IMG/VR virus record: IMGVR_UViG_3300007512_000214
Location: 1 to 22,962 of that record
Direction: 5' to 3' (one strand)
Source of the DNA: a virus
Length of the DNA: 22,962 nt
Each line of letters opens with the position of its first letter. Position 1 is the stretch's first letter. The notes beneath the pieces are model-generated. The model was not told the origin of the DNA and did not search any database. It was given only the letters and a program-made list of their open reading frames with translations. Below, piece after piece: positions 7,217 through 14,904 of the stretch. The position numbers and the translations under genes were made by a program.

Positions 7217-7659
7217 TGGCTAGAAAAAGTCATAAGTTTAAGCAAGGATATTTTCAGCCAAAAAATCCTAATAAATATCGAGGCAAGCATGTTCCTATTT
7301 ATAGATCAGGATGGGAATTAGCATTTATGCGACTATGTGATGATCATCCAAATGTAGAATGCTGGGCATCTGAAAGTCACCAAATACCTTATCGTAATCC
7401 TTTTACAGGCAAAATTACACGATACATACCAGATTTTTTATTATCATATGCAGATAAAAATGGTAAAAAACACATAGAACTTGTGGAAGTTAAACCTAGT
7501 AAGCAAGCAGGCATTACAGAATCACGTAGTAGAAAAGACAAAGCCGCGGTTATATTAAATAAAGCAAAATGGGCCGCTGCACAAGAATGGTGTAAACGTA
7601 GAGGAATTAAATTTAGAATAGTAACAGAAAATGAAATATACCACAAACCACAAAAATGA
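7216..7659 (+). CDS. 4: Head-completion protein, gp4-like nuclease fold
   Basis: The 147-residue protein matches T4 gp4 (150 aa), which acts on the filled head before tail joining. The family has a TnsA-type endonuclease fold. Visible features are YRSGWELAFMRL with a conserved Glu near residue 34, the strand CWASESHQIPYRNPFTGKI, RYIPDFLL with Asp about 73, and LVEVKPSKQ with Glu 91 and Lys 93. Together these form the E-D-ExK set of PD-(D/E)xK nucleases. A late helix (AAAQEWCKRRGIKFRIVTE) is also typical. An AATAAATA at 7192-7199 could serve as an extra late start, but it lies in the upstream coding region. The stop overlaps the gp16 start (ATGA). Confidence 0.88.
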   Translation: MARKSHKFKQGYFQPKNPNKYRGKHVPIYRSGWELAFMRLCDDHPNVECWASESHQIPYRNPFTGKITRYIPDFLLSYADKNGKKHIELVEVKPSKQAGITESRSRKDKAAVILNKAKWAAAQEWCKRRGIKFRIVTENEIYHKPQK

Positions 7660-8174
7660 CAAAGAAACTTGAAGAAACATTTAACTTACCAGATATAGCA
7701 GAATTAGCACCAGAAGATCAATTAGATAAAGTCTACGATCCTTCTGGTGAAGTTGCTTCTGCTCCACCTGAGTTAATTCAAACAAAAGAAGCATTGTCTC
7801 TAGCAGATAAGATAGATAGTGCATTACCCGAAGTAAAAGATATAAACACAAGTGATAGAGACATGGATCGTTATGCCGATAAAGCAGAAAAGGCATTTGA
7901 AGATTTAATGGATTTAGGTTTTAATGTAGAAGATAGAAATGCAGGACATGTATTTTCTGCAGCACAAACTATGTTAAAAAATGCTATAGATGCTAAAAAT
8001 GCAAAGGCAGACAGAAAGTTACGTGCAATAGAATTGCAACTTAAAAAATTAAGATTAGATCAAAACGAAACAAAAAATGCATCATATAGTGAAGTTATAG
8101 ATGCAGACTATATTGTTAGTGATCGTAATTCTCTAATAAATGAGCTTACGAAAAAACTAATTAATGATAAATAA
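7656..8174 (+). CDS. 16: Terminase small subunit, gp16-like
   Basis: The 172-residue protein is close in length to T4 gp16 (164 aa), the small terminase that regulates packaging by the gp17 motor. Features I associate with marine T4-like gp16 are the N-terminus KKLEETFNLPDIAELAPE, a central acidic helix (MDRYADKAEKAFEDLMDLGF), and the AAQTMLKNAIDAKNAKADR / KLRAIELQLKKLRLDQNE helix pair that forms the oligomerisation coiled coil. The C-terminus is VSDRNSLINELTKKL. It starts inside the gp4 stop (ATGA), so the two are translationally coupled. Unlike in T4, the large subunit is not next door: about 2.8 kb of other genes intervene. Confidence 0.85.
   Translation: MTKKLEETFNLPDIAELAPEDQLDKVYDPSGEVASAPPELIQTKEALSLADKIDSALPEVKDINTSDRDMDRYADKAEKAFEDLMDLGFNVEDRNAGHVFSAAQTMLKNAIDAKNAKADRKLRAIELQLKKLRLDQNETKNASYSEVIDADYIVSDRNSLINELTKKLINDK
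8166..8173 (+). promoter_or_regulatory. Late promoter box GATAAATA overlapping the gp16 stop
   Basis: The box overlaps the gp16 TAA (8172-8174). A start near 8179 would give a short leader carrying AGGAG at 8184-8188 for the ATG at 8195. Confidence 0.5.
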
Positions 8175-8194
8175 AATAACAATAGGAGTTTACT

Positions 8195-8353
8195 ATGGAT
8201 ATAAAAAATACGCATGAATCTTCAACTTCTATGCTTCGTAAATATTCTGATATGGTAAAAGAAATGTATAATCCTTCAGAACAGGTCAACGAAGAAGAAA
8301 TTGAAGAAAATAAAGAAGAAATCGAAGAAGAAGAAACAGACGACAAGGAATAA
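8195..8353 (+). CDS. Small acidic protein, 52 aa
   Basis: A 52-codon frame begins at ATG 8195 with AGGAG six bases upstream and a late box just before that. It ends at TAA 8351-8353, two bases before the next ATG. The N-terminal half is Ser/Met/Lys mixed. The C-terminal half is almost entirely Glu with Lys and Ile (repeats of EEIEE), probably helical and strongly negative. Such peptides occur among scaffold or internal head components, but I do not recognise this one. Good signals and tight spacing make it a credible gene despite its size. Confidence 0.72.
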   Translation: MDIKNTHESSTSMLRKYSDMVKEMYNPSEQVNEEEIEENKEEIEEEETDDKE

Positions 8354-8355
8354 TT

Positions 8356-8898
8356 ATGAAAAGATTTGAGCAATACCTAGCTGAATCAGAAAAAGAGTAT
8401 GCTTTTAGGCTTAGATGTGCATGTGACTTAACAGAAGATTATATGGACAAAATAGAAAATAGACTTAAAAAGTATGAAGCATTTTCTGTATCGGCTCCTA
8501 AAAAAACTATGTTTCAATCTGCACCTCCTGGTTTTAACCATTTGTCTGGAGCAGAAGTTAATATAGTAGATTTTAAAACAAGAATGCCGGTAGCCCCACA
8601 TGTATTGCTCCAAGATATCATAGAATGTTCTAAGTTACCCGAAAGCCATGTTAGAGTTTCAAATGCAAATGAACCATTAGAGGAAGAATTTGAAACACCG
8701 GAAGAACCAACAGGTGCAATTTTAGAACAACCATATGAAGAAGTAGATAATAGTCATTTATATGGTCCTAAATTAATAGGTAATCTCTTAGGAGATTTGG
8801 CAAAAGAAGCTCGTAAATTAGAATTTGCAAAACCAATAGAAAATATGCCAGAATCTGTAGCAACAGAAGATGGCACTAAAAGCCCAGTAGGAAGTTAA
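8356..8898 (+). CDS. Probable head/internal protein with capsid-targeting-like N-terminus
   Basis: The 180-residue product begins MKRFEQYLAESEKEYAF. This resembles the capsid targeting sequence of T4 internal proteins (MKTYQEFIAE type), and the LAE fits the L/I-x-E cleavage consensus of the gp21 prohead protease. The rest contains a basic helix, a TRMPVAPHVLLQDIIE segment and an acidic, Pro-rich tail with many Glu. No enzymatic motif is visible. It lies between the terminase subunits under the late promoter at 8166, and the next gene starts two bases later with AGGAAG. An internal or scaffold-core head role is inferred; it could instead be another virion component. Confidence 0.78.
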   Translation: MKRFEQYLAESEKEYAFRLRCACDLTEDYMDKIENRLKKYEAFSVSAPKKTMFQSAPPGFNHLSGAEVNIVDFKTRMPVAPHVLLQDIIECSKLPESHVRVSNANEPLEEEFETPEEPTGAILEQPYEEVDNSHLYGPKLIGNLLGDLAKEARKLEFAKPIENMPESVATEDGTKSPVGS

Positions 8899-8899
8899 A

Positions 8900-9289
8900 A
8901 TGGAAATAAAACCAGAAGAATTATCCCAATTAATGCAATTAGCAGGTATTTCACATCAACCAGAACAAGAGCCAGTCGCAGTTGCTATATCGGCTGAGGA
9001 TAATATATCCGATAGTAATTGTAGTAATACTTCAACAATGCGGGGTTTGTTAGATGCCTTAAACGCCGACGAACCTGAAATTGAAGAAGAAATTGAAGAA
9101 GAAACCGAATGGGAAAATGCTTCTAGAGATTTTAGTAAATCAGCACATCCAGTACAAAATAATTATGATGATTTTTCATATCATCCCGCTAAAAATCACA
9201 TGCAACGTAGAACAAACGGATACGGTGACAATCCATTGCGTGAAGAAGAGTTAATCAAAGAATACACTGAGTTCAAAAAAAAAGACTAG
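8900..9289 (+). CDS. N-terminal (0-frame) part of a probable frameshift protein
   Basis: This frame gives 129 residues and stops at TAG 9287-9289, just after an A9 run. The N-terminus (MEIKPEELSQLMQLAGI) carries an LxxLAGI motif also seen in two other proteins of the block. The middle is acidic (EIEEEIEEETEWE) and the end is LIKEYTEFKKKD. SD-like AGGAAG precedes the ATG. The -1 frame is open from 9271 right across the A-run and on to 10974 and has no start codon of its own, so most likely this is the front of one 691-residue protein made by a -1 slip. The 129-residue form would be the unshifted product. Function unknown; probably structural. Confidence 0.75.
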   Translation: MEIKPEELSQLMQLAGISHQPEQEPVAVAISAEDNISDSNCSNTSTMRGLLDALNADEPEIEEEIEEETEWENASRDFSKSAHPVQNNYDDFSYHPAKNHMQRRTNGYGDNPLREEELIKEYTEFKKKD

Positions 9290-9311
9290 ACGAATTTAGT
9301 TGGAGGCAACT
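9275..9311 (+). other. Candidate -1 frameshift site with downstream hairpin
   Basis: Nine A residues (9275-9283) are read in the 0 frame as three Lys codons, giving an A AAA AAA slippery heptamer. The -1 frame has a TGA at 9268-9270 and the 0 frame stops at 9287-9289, so the overlap is only 9271-9289 and centres on the A run. A small hairpin follows: AGTTG (9298-9302) and CAACT (9307-9311) around GAGG. A one-base homopolymer error or mutation in a single gene would look the same. Confidence 0.65.
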
Positions 9312-10974
9312 TCTACCACAAAATTGGGGTAAAAACGAAGAAGAAGTAGATCTTCAACAAAAAGTAGATGCCCTCAAAGACGCCGGTAAAACAGATTCAT
9401 ATGCATTCAAAAAATTAAATAAAAATTTAGAAAGATTAATACGACGTAGAGAAAAGAAAGGTCATGGTTGGTCTGGTGTCGATAAAAAAATCGGCGATCT
9501 AGTTCGACCTGCAGCTAATGCTGCAGAAGAAGAATGGAGAGCTTATAAAGAGAAACGAGACCGACGGGAAAAAGCAGATAATAAAGAACAACAAGATAGA
9601 GATAAATTATTTACAGCCGCAATGGGAGATGTTGATAAACAACTTGCAACAACGGGTGTAGAACCACTAGATAATCAAGGTAGTAAAGTATCTGTAGAGA
9701 AACCAACTGCTAAAGATCTATATGCCGCAAGAAATCAAGAAGGTATTGCATCGTATAATGCCTTATTTGATAATCCGGGTAAACTTAAAAAAACTTTATT
9801 AGCATATCAAAAAGCATATAACGCAGGTGACTTCAACGCACAAAACGATATAGTAAAAGCCAATCCTGAAATAAGAGGATTGCTCGACAATAATTATAGA
9901 GATATTGTATCGGACAAAGGCGATTATAGCGATGTTCGACATACAGATATTGCAATGCCTGTACGAAGATGGTTGTCAGGCGAAAGAGATATAAAATCAT
10001 TAGTAAGTAACTTTGATAAAAGTTTTACAAAATTAGGTATTGAAAATAATATTAGAAAGTACGAACCATCTAAGCCTGAACGTGATCCTTCTATTTTAAG
10101 AACCAATGATGATGAGGATACACAACCTGCATCAATGGGTGTAGAACTAGGAGATCCAAATCCAGAAATTAAAACAATAATTCCTGGCAAGACCATGGAT
10201 CAAGCAAAGCGAGATGCAGAAGAAAACCGTAGATATGAAATGGCAATAGCAAAGTTTAAACGATCTGGCAATATAAGCGATTTATCAGATAATTCAAACA
10301 TGAGCGATGCCCTTCGAGCTAGATTAAAAAATGCCCGAATAGCATTAAACAGAGCAACAAAAGGTAATGACAAAGCAGGGTTCGATTCAGATCTTGAACA
10401 TGAGAGAACAACCGATCCTGAACATGAGAGAACAACCGATCCTCGATACAGAGATCATAAAACTCTTAGAAGTGCATCTCCGGTCTATACACCAATAGCA
10501 AGCACATCTAAATATGAACCAGAAGATACAGACTATTTAGATACTAGCTCAACCAGGCCTGTAAATTATAGTAAACAAGACATTAAAAGATTGTCTAAAC
10601 TTGCTAGTGCAGGAAAAGCAGCCACATACGCAAAACCTAAACCTAAAAAAATATCTACCGCATTAAAAGAGCCAAGAAACCTAGGTAGTTATTTTACCCA
10701 AAAGGGAGGTTCTAATCAGCCAGCAACATCTAAAAGTTTAAGTTCTAATGTTCTTAATACCCCATCTAGTCAAAAAGCAATGGGGTTAGGAAGTAATAAA
10801 CAACCAACAACTAAAGGTTTAACCAAAGGTGCAAATAGTGGTATTTCTAATATGTCAAGCAGCGGAAAGAATACATTTTTAAATTTAGATAAAAATGACT
10901 ATACAATTCCTCCTTTTAATAGAGAGAAAGCATTGAAAAAAATACCTAAAGGCAACAAACAAGATTATATCTAA
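9280..10974 (+). CDS. C-terminal (-1 frame) part of the probable frameshift protein
   Basis: Counting from the slip, this frame encodes about 564 residues. The first ATG in frame is 9622, but it has no ribosome binding site, and about 340 bases of open, protein-like coding sequence lie before it (starting RLDEFSWRQLLPQNWGKN). There is no ATG, GTG or TTG between 9271 and 9622. The product is charged and low in hydrophobics. It has helical Lys/Glu/Arg-rich stretches, a tandem EHERTTDP repeat, and a Ser/Asn/Lys/Pro-rich C-terminus resembling unstructured internal head or scaffold proteins. It ends two bases before the gp17 start. No family is recognised; translation by -1 slippage from the gene at 8900 is the simplest reading. 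Confidence 0.75.
   Translation, partial: KRLDEFSWRQLLPQNWGKNEEEVDLQQKVDALKDAGKTDSYAFKKLNKNLERLIRRREKKGHGWSGVDKKIGDLVRPAANAAEEEWRAYKEKRDRREKADNKEQQDRDKLFTAAMGDVDKQLATTGVEPLDNQGSKVSVEKPTAKDLYAARNQEGIASYNALFDNPGKLKKTLLAYQKAYNAGDFNAQNDIVKANPEIRGLLDNNYRDIVSDKGDYSDVRHTDIAMPVRRWLSGERDIKSLVSNFDKSFTKLGIENNIRKYEPSKPERDPSILRTNDDEDTQPASMGVELGDPNPEIKTIIPGKTMDQAKRDAEENRRYEMAIAKFKRSGNISDLSDNSNMSDALRARLKNARIALNRATKGNDKAGFDSDLEHERTTDPEHERTTDPRYRDHKTLRSASPVYTPIASTSKYEPEDTDYLDTSSTRPVNYSKQDIKRLSKLASAGKAATYAKPKPKKISTALKEPRNLGSYFTQKGGSNQPATSKSLSSNVLNTPSSQKAMGLGSNKQPTTKGLTKGANSGISNMSSSGKNTFLNLDKNDYTIPPFNREKALKKIPKGNKQDYI
10396..10443 (+). repeat. 24-base perfect tandem duplication
   Basis: Two identical 24-base copies (10396-10419 and 10420-10443) encode EHERTTDP twice. 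The identity at DNA level points to a recent duplication in a probably disordered part of the protein. Confidence 0.9.
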
Positions 10975-10976
10975 TA

Positions 10977-12536
10977 ATGAGTGCAAAGTTTGATACAACC
11001 CTTGTAAAACGTCCACATCAATCTGAAAAGTATACCAACGAAGAAATACAAGAACTTGCAAAGTGTATACAAGACCCTATATATTTTATAGGCAACTATT
11101 GTAGTATTCAGCACCCTACTAAAGGCAGAGTAAAATTTGATCTATTTGGCTATCAAAAAAGATTAATAGAAACATATAATAATTATAGATATGCAATAGC
11201 ACTTCTTCCTAGACAAACAGGAAAGTCTACTGCGGCTGCAGCATATTTGTTATGGTATGCTATGTATAAACCTGACTCTGTTATATTAATTGCGGCACAC
11301 AAATACGCAGGGGCCCAAGAAATAATGCAAAGGCTACGTTATATCTATGAAATATTGCCTGACTTTGTACGTGCAGGTTGTACAAGTTACAATAAAGGAT
11401 CTATAGAGTTTGATAATGGTTCACGTATAGTTTCACAAGCAACAACAGAAACTACCGGACGGGGTATGAGTTTAACACTCATTTATTTAGACGAGTTTGC
11501 ATACGTACAACCCCGTATAGCAGAAGAGTTTTGGGCTGCATTATCTCCTACACTATCAACCGGTGGTAAATGTATTATTACTAGCACACCAAATCAAGAT
11601 AATGATCAGTTTGCACAAATATGGAAAGCGGCAATAGATAATACAGATGATTTTGGTAACGAACAAGAAATAGGCAAAAATGGATTTAAAGGGTTTACAT
11701 GTCATTGGAGCGAACATCCAGATAGAAATCAAAAATGGGCAGATGAAGAAAAGGCAAAAATAGGAGACGAGCGTTTCAGACGAGAGCATGGATGTGAGTT
11801 TATTACTGCTGACGAAACACTAATTAGTCCGTTAAAACTTGTATTATTAGAACATAAAGATCCTGTACGCAAAACAGGACAAGTTCGTTGGTTCTCGGAA
11901 ATTAATAAAAACTCTACATATTTTATAGGATTAGATCCGTGTATAGGTACAGGTAGTGACTTTAGTGCCATTGAAGTTTTCAGTATGCCAGGTTTACAAC
12001 AAGTAGCAGAATGGAAACATAACAAAACAGATGTACGTAGTCAAATGTTAATATTACAAGGTATATTACAAGATATTTACGACGAAACAAAAACTGAAGA
12101 AAACATTTATTTTAGTTTAGAAAATAATGGTATAGGTAGAGCATCTATACAATCATTAGAAGAATTAGGTAGTACCAATTTTTATGGTAATTTAGTTAAT
12201 GAACCCAAAAATAATAGAACTTTTCGGTTTACAAAAGGATTTACTACAACATTAAAAAGTAAATTAGAAGCATGTAGTAGACTAAAATACTTTATAGAAA
12301 ACGACAAAATTAAAGTATATAGTAAAAATTTAATACAAGAATTAAAGACTTTTGTAGCTAGAGGCAGAGGTTTTGAAGCAAAAGATGGCGAACATGACGA
12401 TTTAGTTATGGCTTTGGTGTTATGTGTACGAATTATTGATCAAATTACCAAACACGACGAAGATGCATTTAATGAATTAATAGATCCTCTTAGTATGGAC
12501 CCTGTCGATATGCCCATGCCAATTGCCTTAATCTAA
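10977..12536 (+). CDS. 17: Terminase large subunit, gp17-like packaging motor
   Basis: The 519-residue protein is the DNA-packaging ATPase-nuclease (T4 gp17, 610 aa). Motifs appear in order: Walker A LPRQTGKS at residues 77-84, Walker B LTLIYLDE at 166-173 with the catalytic Glu, coupling motif TSTP at 202-205, then the RNase H-like nuclease with Asp 320 in FIGLDPCIGTGSD, Glu 382 in FSLENN, and the Asp pair 474-475 in GEHDDLVMAL. These match the D-E-D metal site of gp17. It is shorter than T4 gp17, mainly at the ends. The start at 10977 follows the preceding stop by two bases, so it is probably coupled to the frameshift gene upstream. It drives ATP-powered DNA entry into the prohead and cuts the concatemer. 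Confidence 0.96.
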   Translation: MSAKFDTTLVKRPHQSEKYTNEEIQELAKCIQDPIYFIGNYCSIQHPTKGRVKFDLFGYQKRLIETYNNYRYAIALLPRQTGKSTAAAAYLLWYAMYKPDSVILIAAHKYAGAQEIMQRLRYIYEILPDFVRAGCTSYNKGSIEFDNGSRIVSQATTETTGRGMSLTLIYLDEFAYVQPRIAEEFWAALSPTLSTGGKCIITSTPNQDNDQFAQIWKAAIDNTDDFGNEQEIGKNGFKGFTCHWSEHPDRNQKWADEEKAKIGDERFRREHGCEFITADETLISPLKLVLLEHKDPVRKTGQVRWFSEINKNSTYFIGLDPCIGTGSDFSAIEVFSMPGLQQVAEWKHNKTDVRSQMLILQGILQDIYDETKTEENIYFSLENNGIGRASIQSLEELGSTNFYGNLVNEPKNNRTFRFTKGFTTTLKSKLEACSRLKYFIENDKIKVYSKNLIQELKTFVARGRGFEAKDGEHDDLVMALVLCVRIIDQITKHDEDAFNELIDPLSMDPVDMPMPIALI

Positions 12537-12542
12537 TAAATA
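12535..12542 (+). promoter_or_regulatory. Late promoter box AATAAATA after gp17
   Basis: The box overlaps the last bases of the gp17 stop and lies 23 bases before the next ATG at 12566. A start near 12548 would leave an 18-base leader with only a weak ribosome binding site (GGATG at 12553-12557). Confidence 0.45.
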
Positions 12543-12565
12543 TATTAAATAATGGATGTAATCTT

Positions 12566-14269
12566 ATGGCAGTAAATAATAATATTATAGCACATGATTT
12601 ATTTAAGACAATTAAAGGTTTTAATTTAAATGTTCAATTGTTTAATGAAGATGGTAAACGGGTAATAGATCCTGCTGAAGCAAGAAAGTTTTATGCTACA
12701 GATAAAAAATTTATGGTTACATATGAATCAGACGAAGATCCTCAAAGTATAAAAGTTTACTTTGGTAAAAATTTTACACTTGACGAAGGAGGAGATTTTC
12801 CGTACAATAAATTTATTAAACAAGTTAGGAATTTAGCACATAGAAAAAATGCAATAGATTTTACTGTTAAAAATTACGGCAAAGAAATTCAGCCTAAGGA
12901 TTTTGCATACCAAGCAATAAATAGGAACGCAGATATGGGAAACATAGCAGAAGGTTTATCACCAGCATACGGGTCGAGTAAATCTAGTTATCAAACATTA
13001 GACAACGCAAAGTTAGTTATACGGCATAACAAGCCAGTAGACGAAAGTGCTCGAGGGTCTCGAGCAAGAAACATTACTGCATTATTTGTAGAAAATAGTG
13101 CCGGTGAACGTTTTAAGTATCCATACAATCATTTGGCAGCCGCAAGAGCAATGACACGGCATGTCGCAGAAGGCGGAACGCCATATGATAATATTGGCTC
13201 ATATATTACAAAACTTTCAGAAGAAAGTTTAGGGTTAACTAAATTTATGCGTTATTCTAAATCAAATGGTTTAATGAATGAAGATACAGAACCAGTTATT
13301 GGTGGTATTAAAACACGATTAAATCAAGTTAGAGAATCATTAAAGCGTATGTCTACACACAAAGGGTATGCAAGTGTGGTAGAAACCTTAGGTGAAACTA
13401 AAAAAGAGTTAGACGAAGAGTTAGTAACAGAACTTAAAGATAAGTTTACAGTAGTACGATTTGACGAGGACATGGAATCAGTTCTTCCGTATGTTGCTAG
13501 GATAGTATCTGAAATGAATAATTCAAATAGAATATCAGAAACCTACAACGAGTTCAAAGAGGCAATCAGCAATGCTGGAGAAATTCAAGTGCAAATGGTA
13601 GAGGATGATCATCCAGAAAATCCTGCTAATTTAGCATTCGATAGTGTAACGAAGAAGAATCAGCATATTATTAATTTTATGGCAGAGCATATTGTAGATG
13701 AGAATATTCAAACATTGATGAAGCAGGTAGCAGTAGATTATCCAAGATATGACGTGCCTATGAAAAATGAGTCATTGGCATTAGTGAAATCTATTATGGA
13801 AACAGGACAAACTCCTGTTGCTGAACAGCCTGAGGCTCCAATGGAAGAAACATTTGTAGATGAACTCGACGAATCACTTAGTAAGTTTGCAAGTAATGAT
13901 ATCTTTTTTGAAAAGGGACATCCTCATCATCAAAGTCACAGGCACTGGCACATAGCCAAAGTTCAATCAGATGATAAGCTAAACAATATCTCTCCTAACA
14001 ACGACTCGGCAGAAGGATTTGGAATAGATGCATCGGTAGGTGTAAATAAACTTCTACCTAAAGCTAAAGGTGACATGTCAACTAAAGGTAACATAGCACC
14101 TAAAAGTAAAATGAGTACAATGGCACCTAAAAGTAAAATGAGTACAATGGCACCAACACCAAAAAAGAAACAAGATGATTCAGAATGGCGAAACATGACC
14201 TTAGCGAAAAACGAATCTAAGAGTGAAGTAGACGAAACCATTTTAAAACTCGCAGGGGTATACAAATGA
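12566..14269 (+). CDS. Large unknown, probably structural protein (567 aa)
   Basis: This 567-residue protein has no recognised enzymatic motif. The N-terminal ~220 residues look globular (FNLNVQLFNEDGKRVIDPAE, and a region around GERFKYPYNHLAAARAMTRH). A helical middle follows. Near residues 451-462 is a His-rich cluster (GHPHHQSHRHWH). The C-terminal ~110 residues are Lys/Ser/Met/Pro-rich with a tandem 9-residue repeat, ending in ETILKLAGVYK, a variant of the LAG(I/V) motif found at the start of two other proteins here. Position between gp17 and gp32, under a late box, suggests a conserved virion or assembly protein of marine T4-like phages. Its stop overlaps the next start (ATGA). Confidence 0.8.
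   Translation: MAVNNNIIAHDLFKTIKGFNLNVQLFNEDGKRVIDPAEARKFYATDKKFMVTYESDEDPQSIKVYFGKNFTLDEGGDFPYNKFIKQVRNLAHRKNAIDFTVKNYGKEIQPKDFAYQAINRNADMGNIAEGLSPAYGSSKSSYQTLDNAKLVIRHNKPVDESARGSRARNITALFVENSAGERFKYPYNHLAAARAMTRHVAEGGTPYDNIGSYITKLSEESLGLTKFMRYSKSNGLMNEDTEPVIGGIKTRLNQVRESLKRMSTHKGYASVVETLGETKKELDEELVTELKDKFTVVRFDEDMESVLPYVARIVSEMNNSNRISETYNEFKEAISNAGEIQVQMVEDDHPENPANLAFDSVTKKNQHIINFMAEHIVDENIQTLMKQVAVDYPRYDVPMKNESLALVKSIMETGQTPVAEQPEAPMEETFVDELDESLSKFASNDIFFEKGHPHHQSHRHWHIAKVQSDDKLNNISPNNDSAEGFGIDASVGVNKLLPKAKGDMSTKGNIAPKSKMSTMAPKSKMSTMAPTPKKKQDDSEWRNMTLAKNESKSEVDETILKLAGVYK
14096..14149 (+). repeat. 27-base perfect tandem duplication
   Basis: Two identical 27-base copies (14096-14122 and 14123-14149) encode APKSKMSTM twice. 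A partial third start follows (APTPKKK) and a degenerate copy precedes it (MSTKGNIAP). Confidence 0.9.
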
Positions 14270-14904
14270 TTCCTAATATTAAGAATGAAAATGATTTAAG
14301 AAAATTAGCAGGAATTCCTATTAAAGAAGATCCTTTTGATATTCCGCCCGATGACGACGATGAAGCAGAAGATTGGGGTGCACCAAGTAAACCAAGCGGA
14401 AGTTTAGATAATATTCTTGCTAAACATAGAGAATCATTTGAATCTGTAATGCGGGGAGAATCTGCATTATACGATCATAATGAGTTCTTTGACGAGTTAT
14501 ACGAATATTATGTTAATTCAGGCGAAATGCCATATGGTATTGCTAAAGCAAGAGATGGCGACCCTGACCAATGGATTCAAGAAGAACTAGATCGTGAATA
14601 TGGTGATGATTTTGCTACTGACGATGTACCCGATTCAATGGATGGGGATTTTGATTCAGGTATGGCTTCGGCTGGTATGGGCACCGATGAAGATTATGGC
14701 TATTATGGTGAAGGTACAGAACTAACTTTTAAAGAACAATTAAAAATGGTTCAAGAAGGTGGCACATACATGGGAGATGATGCATACAAGTCTTTGGAAA
14801 AGAAAGCATCAGATAATCCAGACGGGTATAAAAAAATGCCTGAATGGTTGCGAAAAGCCCATGTAGAGGCTAAAGCTCGCAGAAAAAAGCAAAAAAAGAC
14901 TTGA
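14266..14904 (+). CDS. Unknown acidic protein with LAGI motif, 212 aa
   Basis: The 212-residue protein starts inside the previous stop (ATGA), so it is co-translated with the gene upstream. The N-terminus NDLRKLAGIPIKEDPF contains the LAGI motif and an I-K-E that would fit the T4-type prohead protease consensus. A run of Asp (DDDDEAEDW) follows. The middle is acidic and Gly/Met-rich. The C-terminus is a strongly basic helix (AHVEAKARRKKQKKT), giving the protein opposite charges at its two ends. No family is recognised. Its stop codon TGA (14902-14904) lies inside the -35 element of the gp32 promoter. Confidence 0.78.
   Translation: MIPNIKNENDLRKLAGIPIKEDPFDIPPDDDDEAEDWGAPSKPSGSLDNILAKHRESFESVMRGESALYDHNEFFDELYEYYVNSGEMPYGIAKARDGDPDQWIQEELDREYGDDFATDDVPDSMDGDFDSGMASAGMGTDEDYGYYGEGTELTFKEQLKMVQEGGTYMGDDAYKSLEKKASDNPDGYKKMPEWLRKAHVEAKARRKKQKKT

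Noticed and set aside
9509-9526. Hairpin CTGCAGC-TAAT-GCTGCAG in the frameshift protein
   Set aside because: It is more than 200 bases beyond the slip site and encodes an Ala-rich helix, so codon choice alone may explain it.
13049-13065. Inverted repeat GCTCGAG-GGT-CTCGAGC in the 567-residue protein gene
   Set aside because: It is short, within coding sequence, with no T-run or nearby start; no role can be supported.
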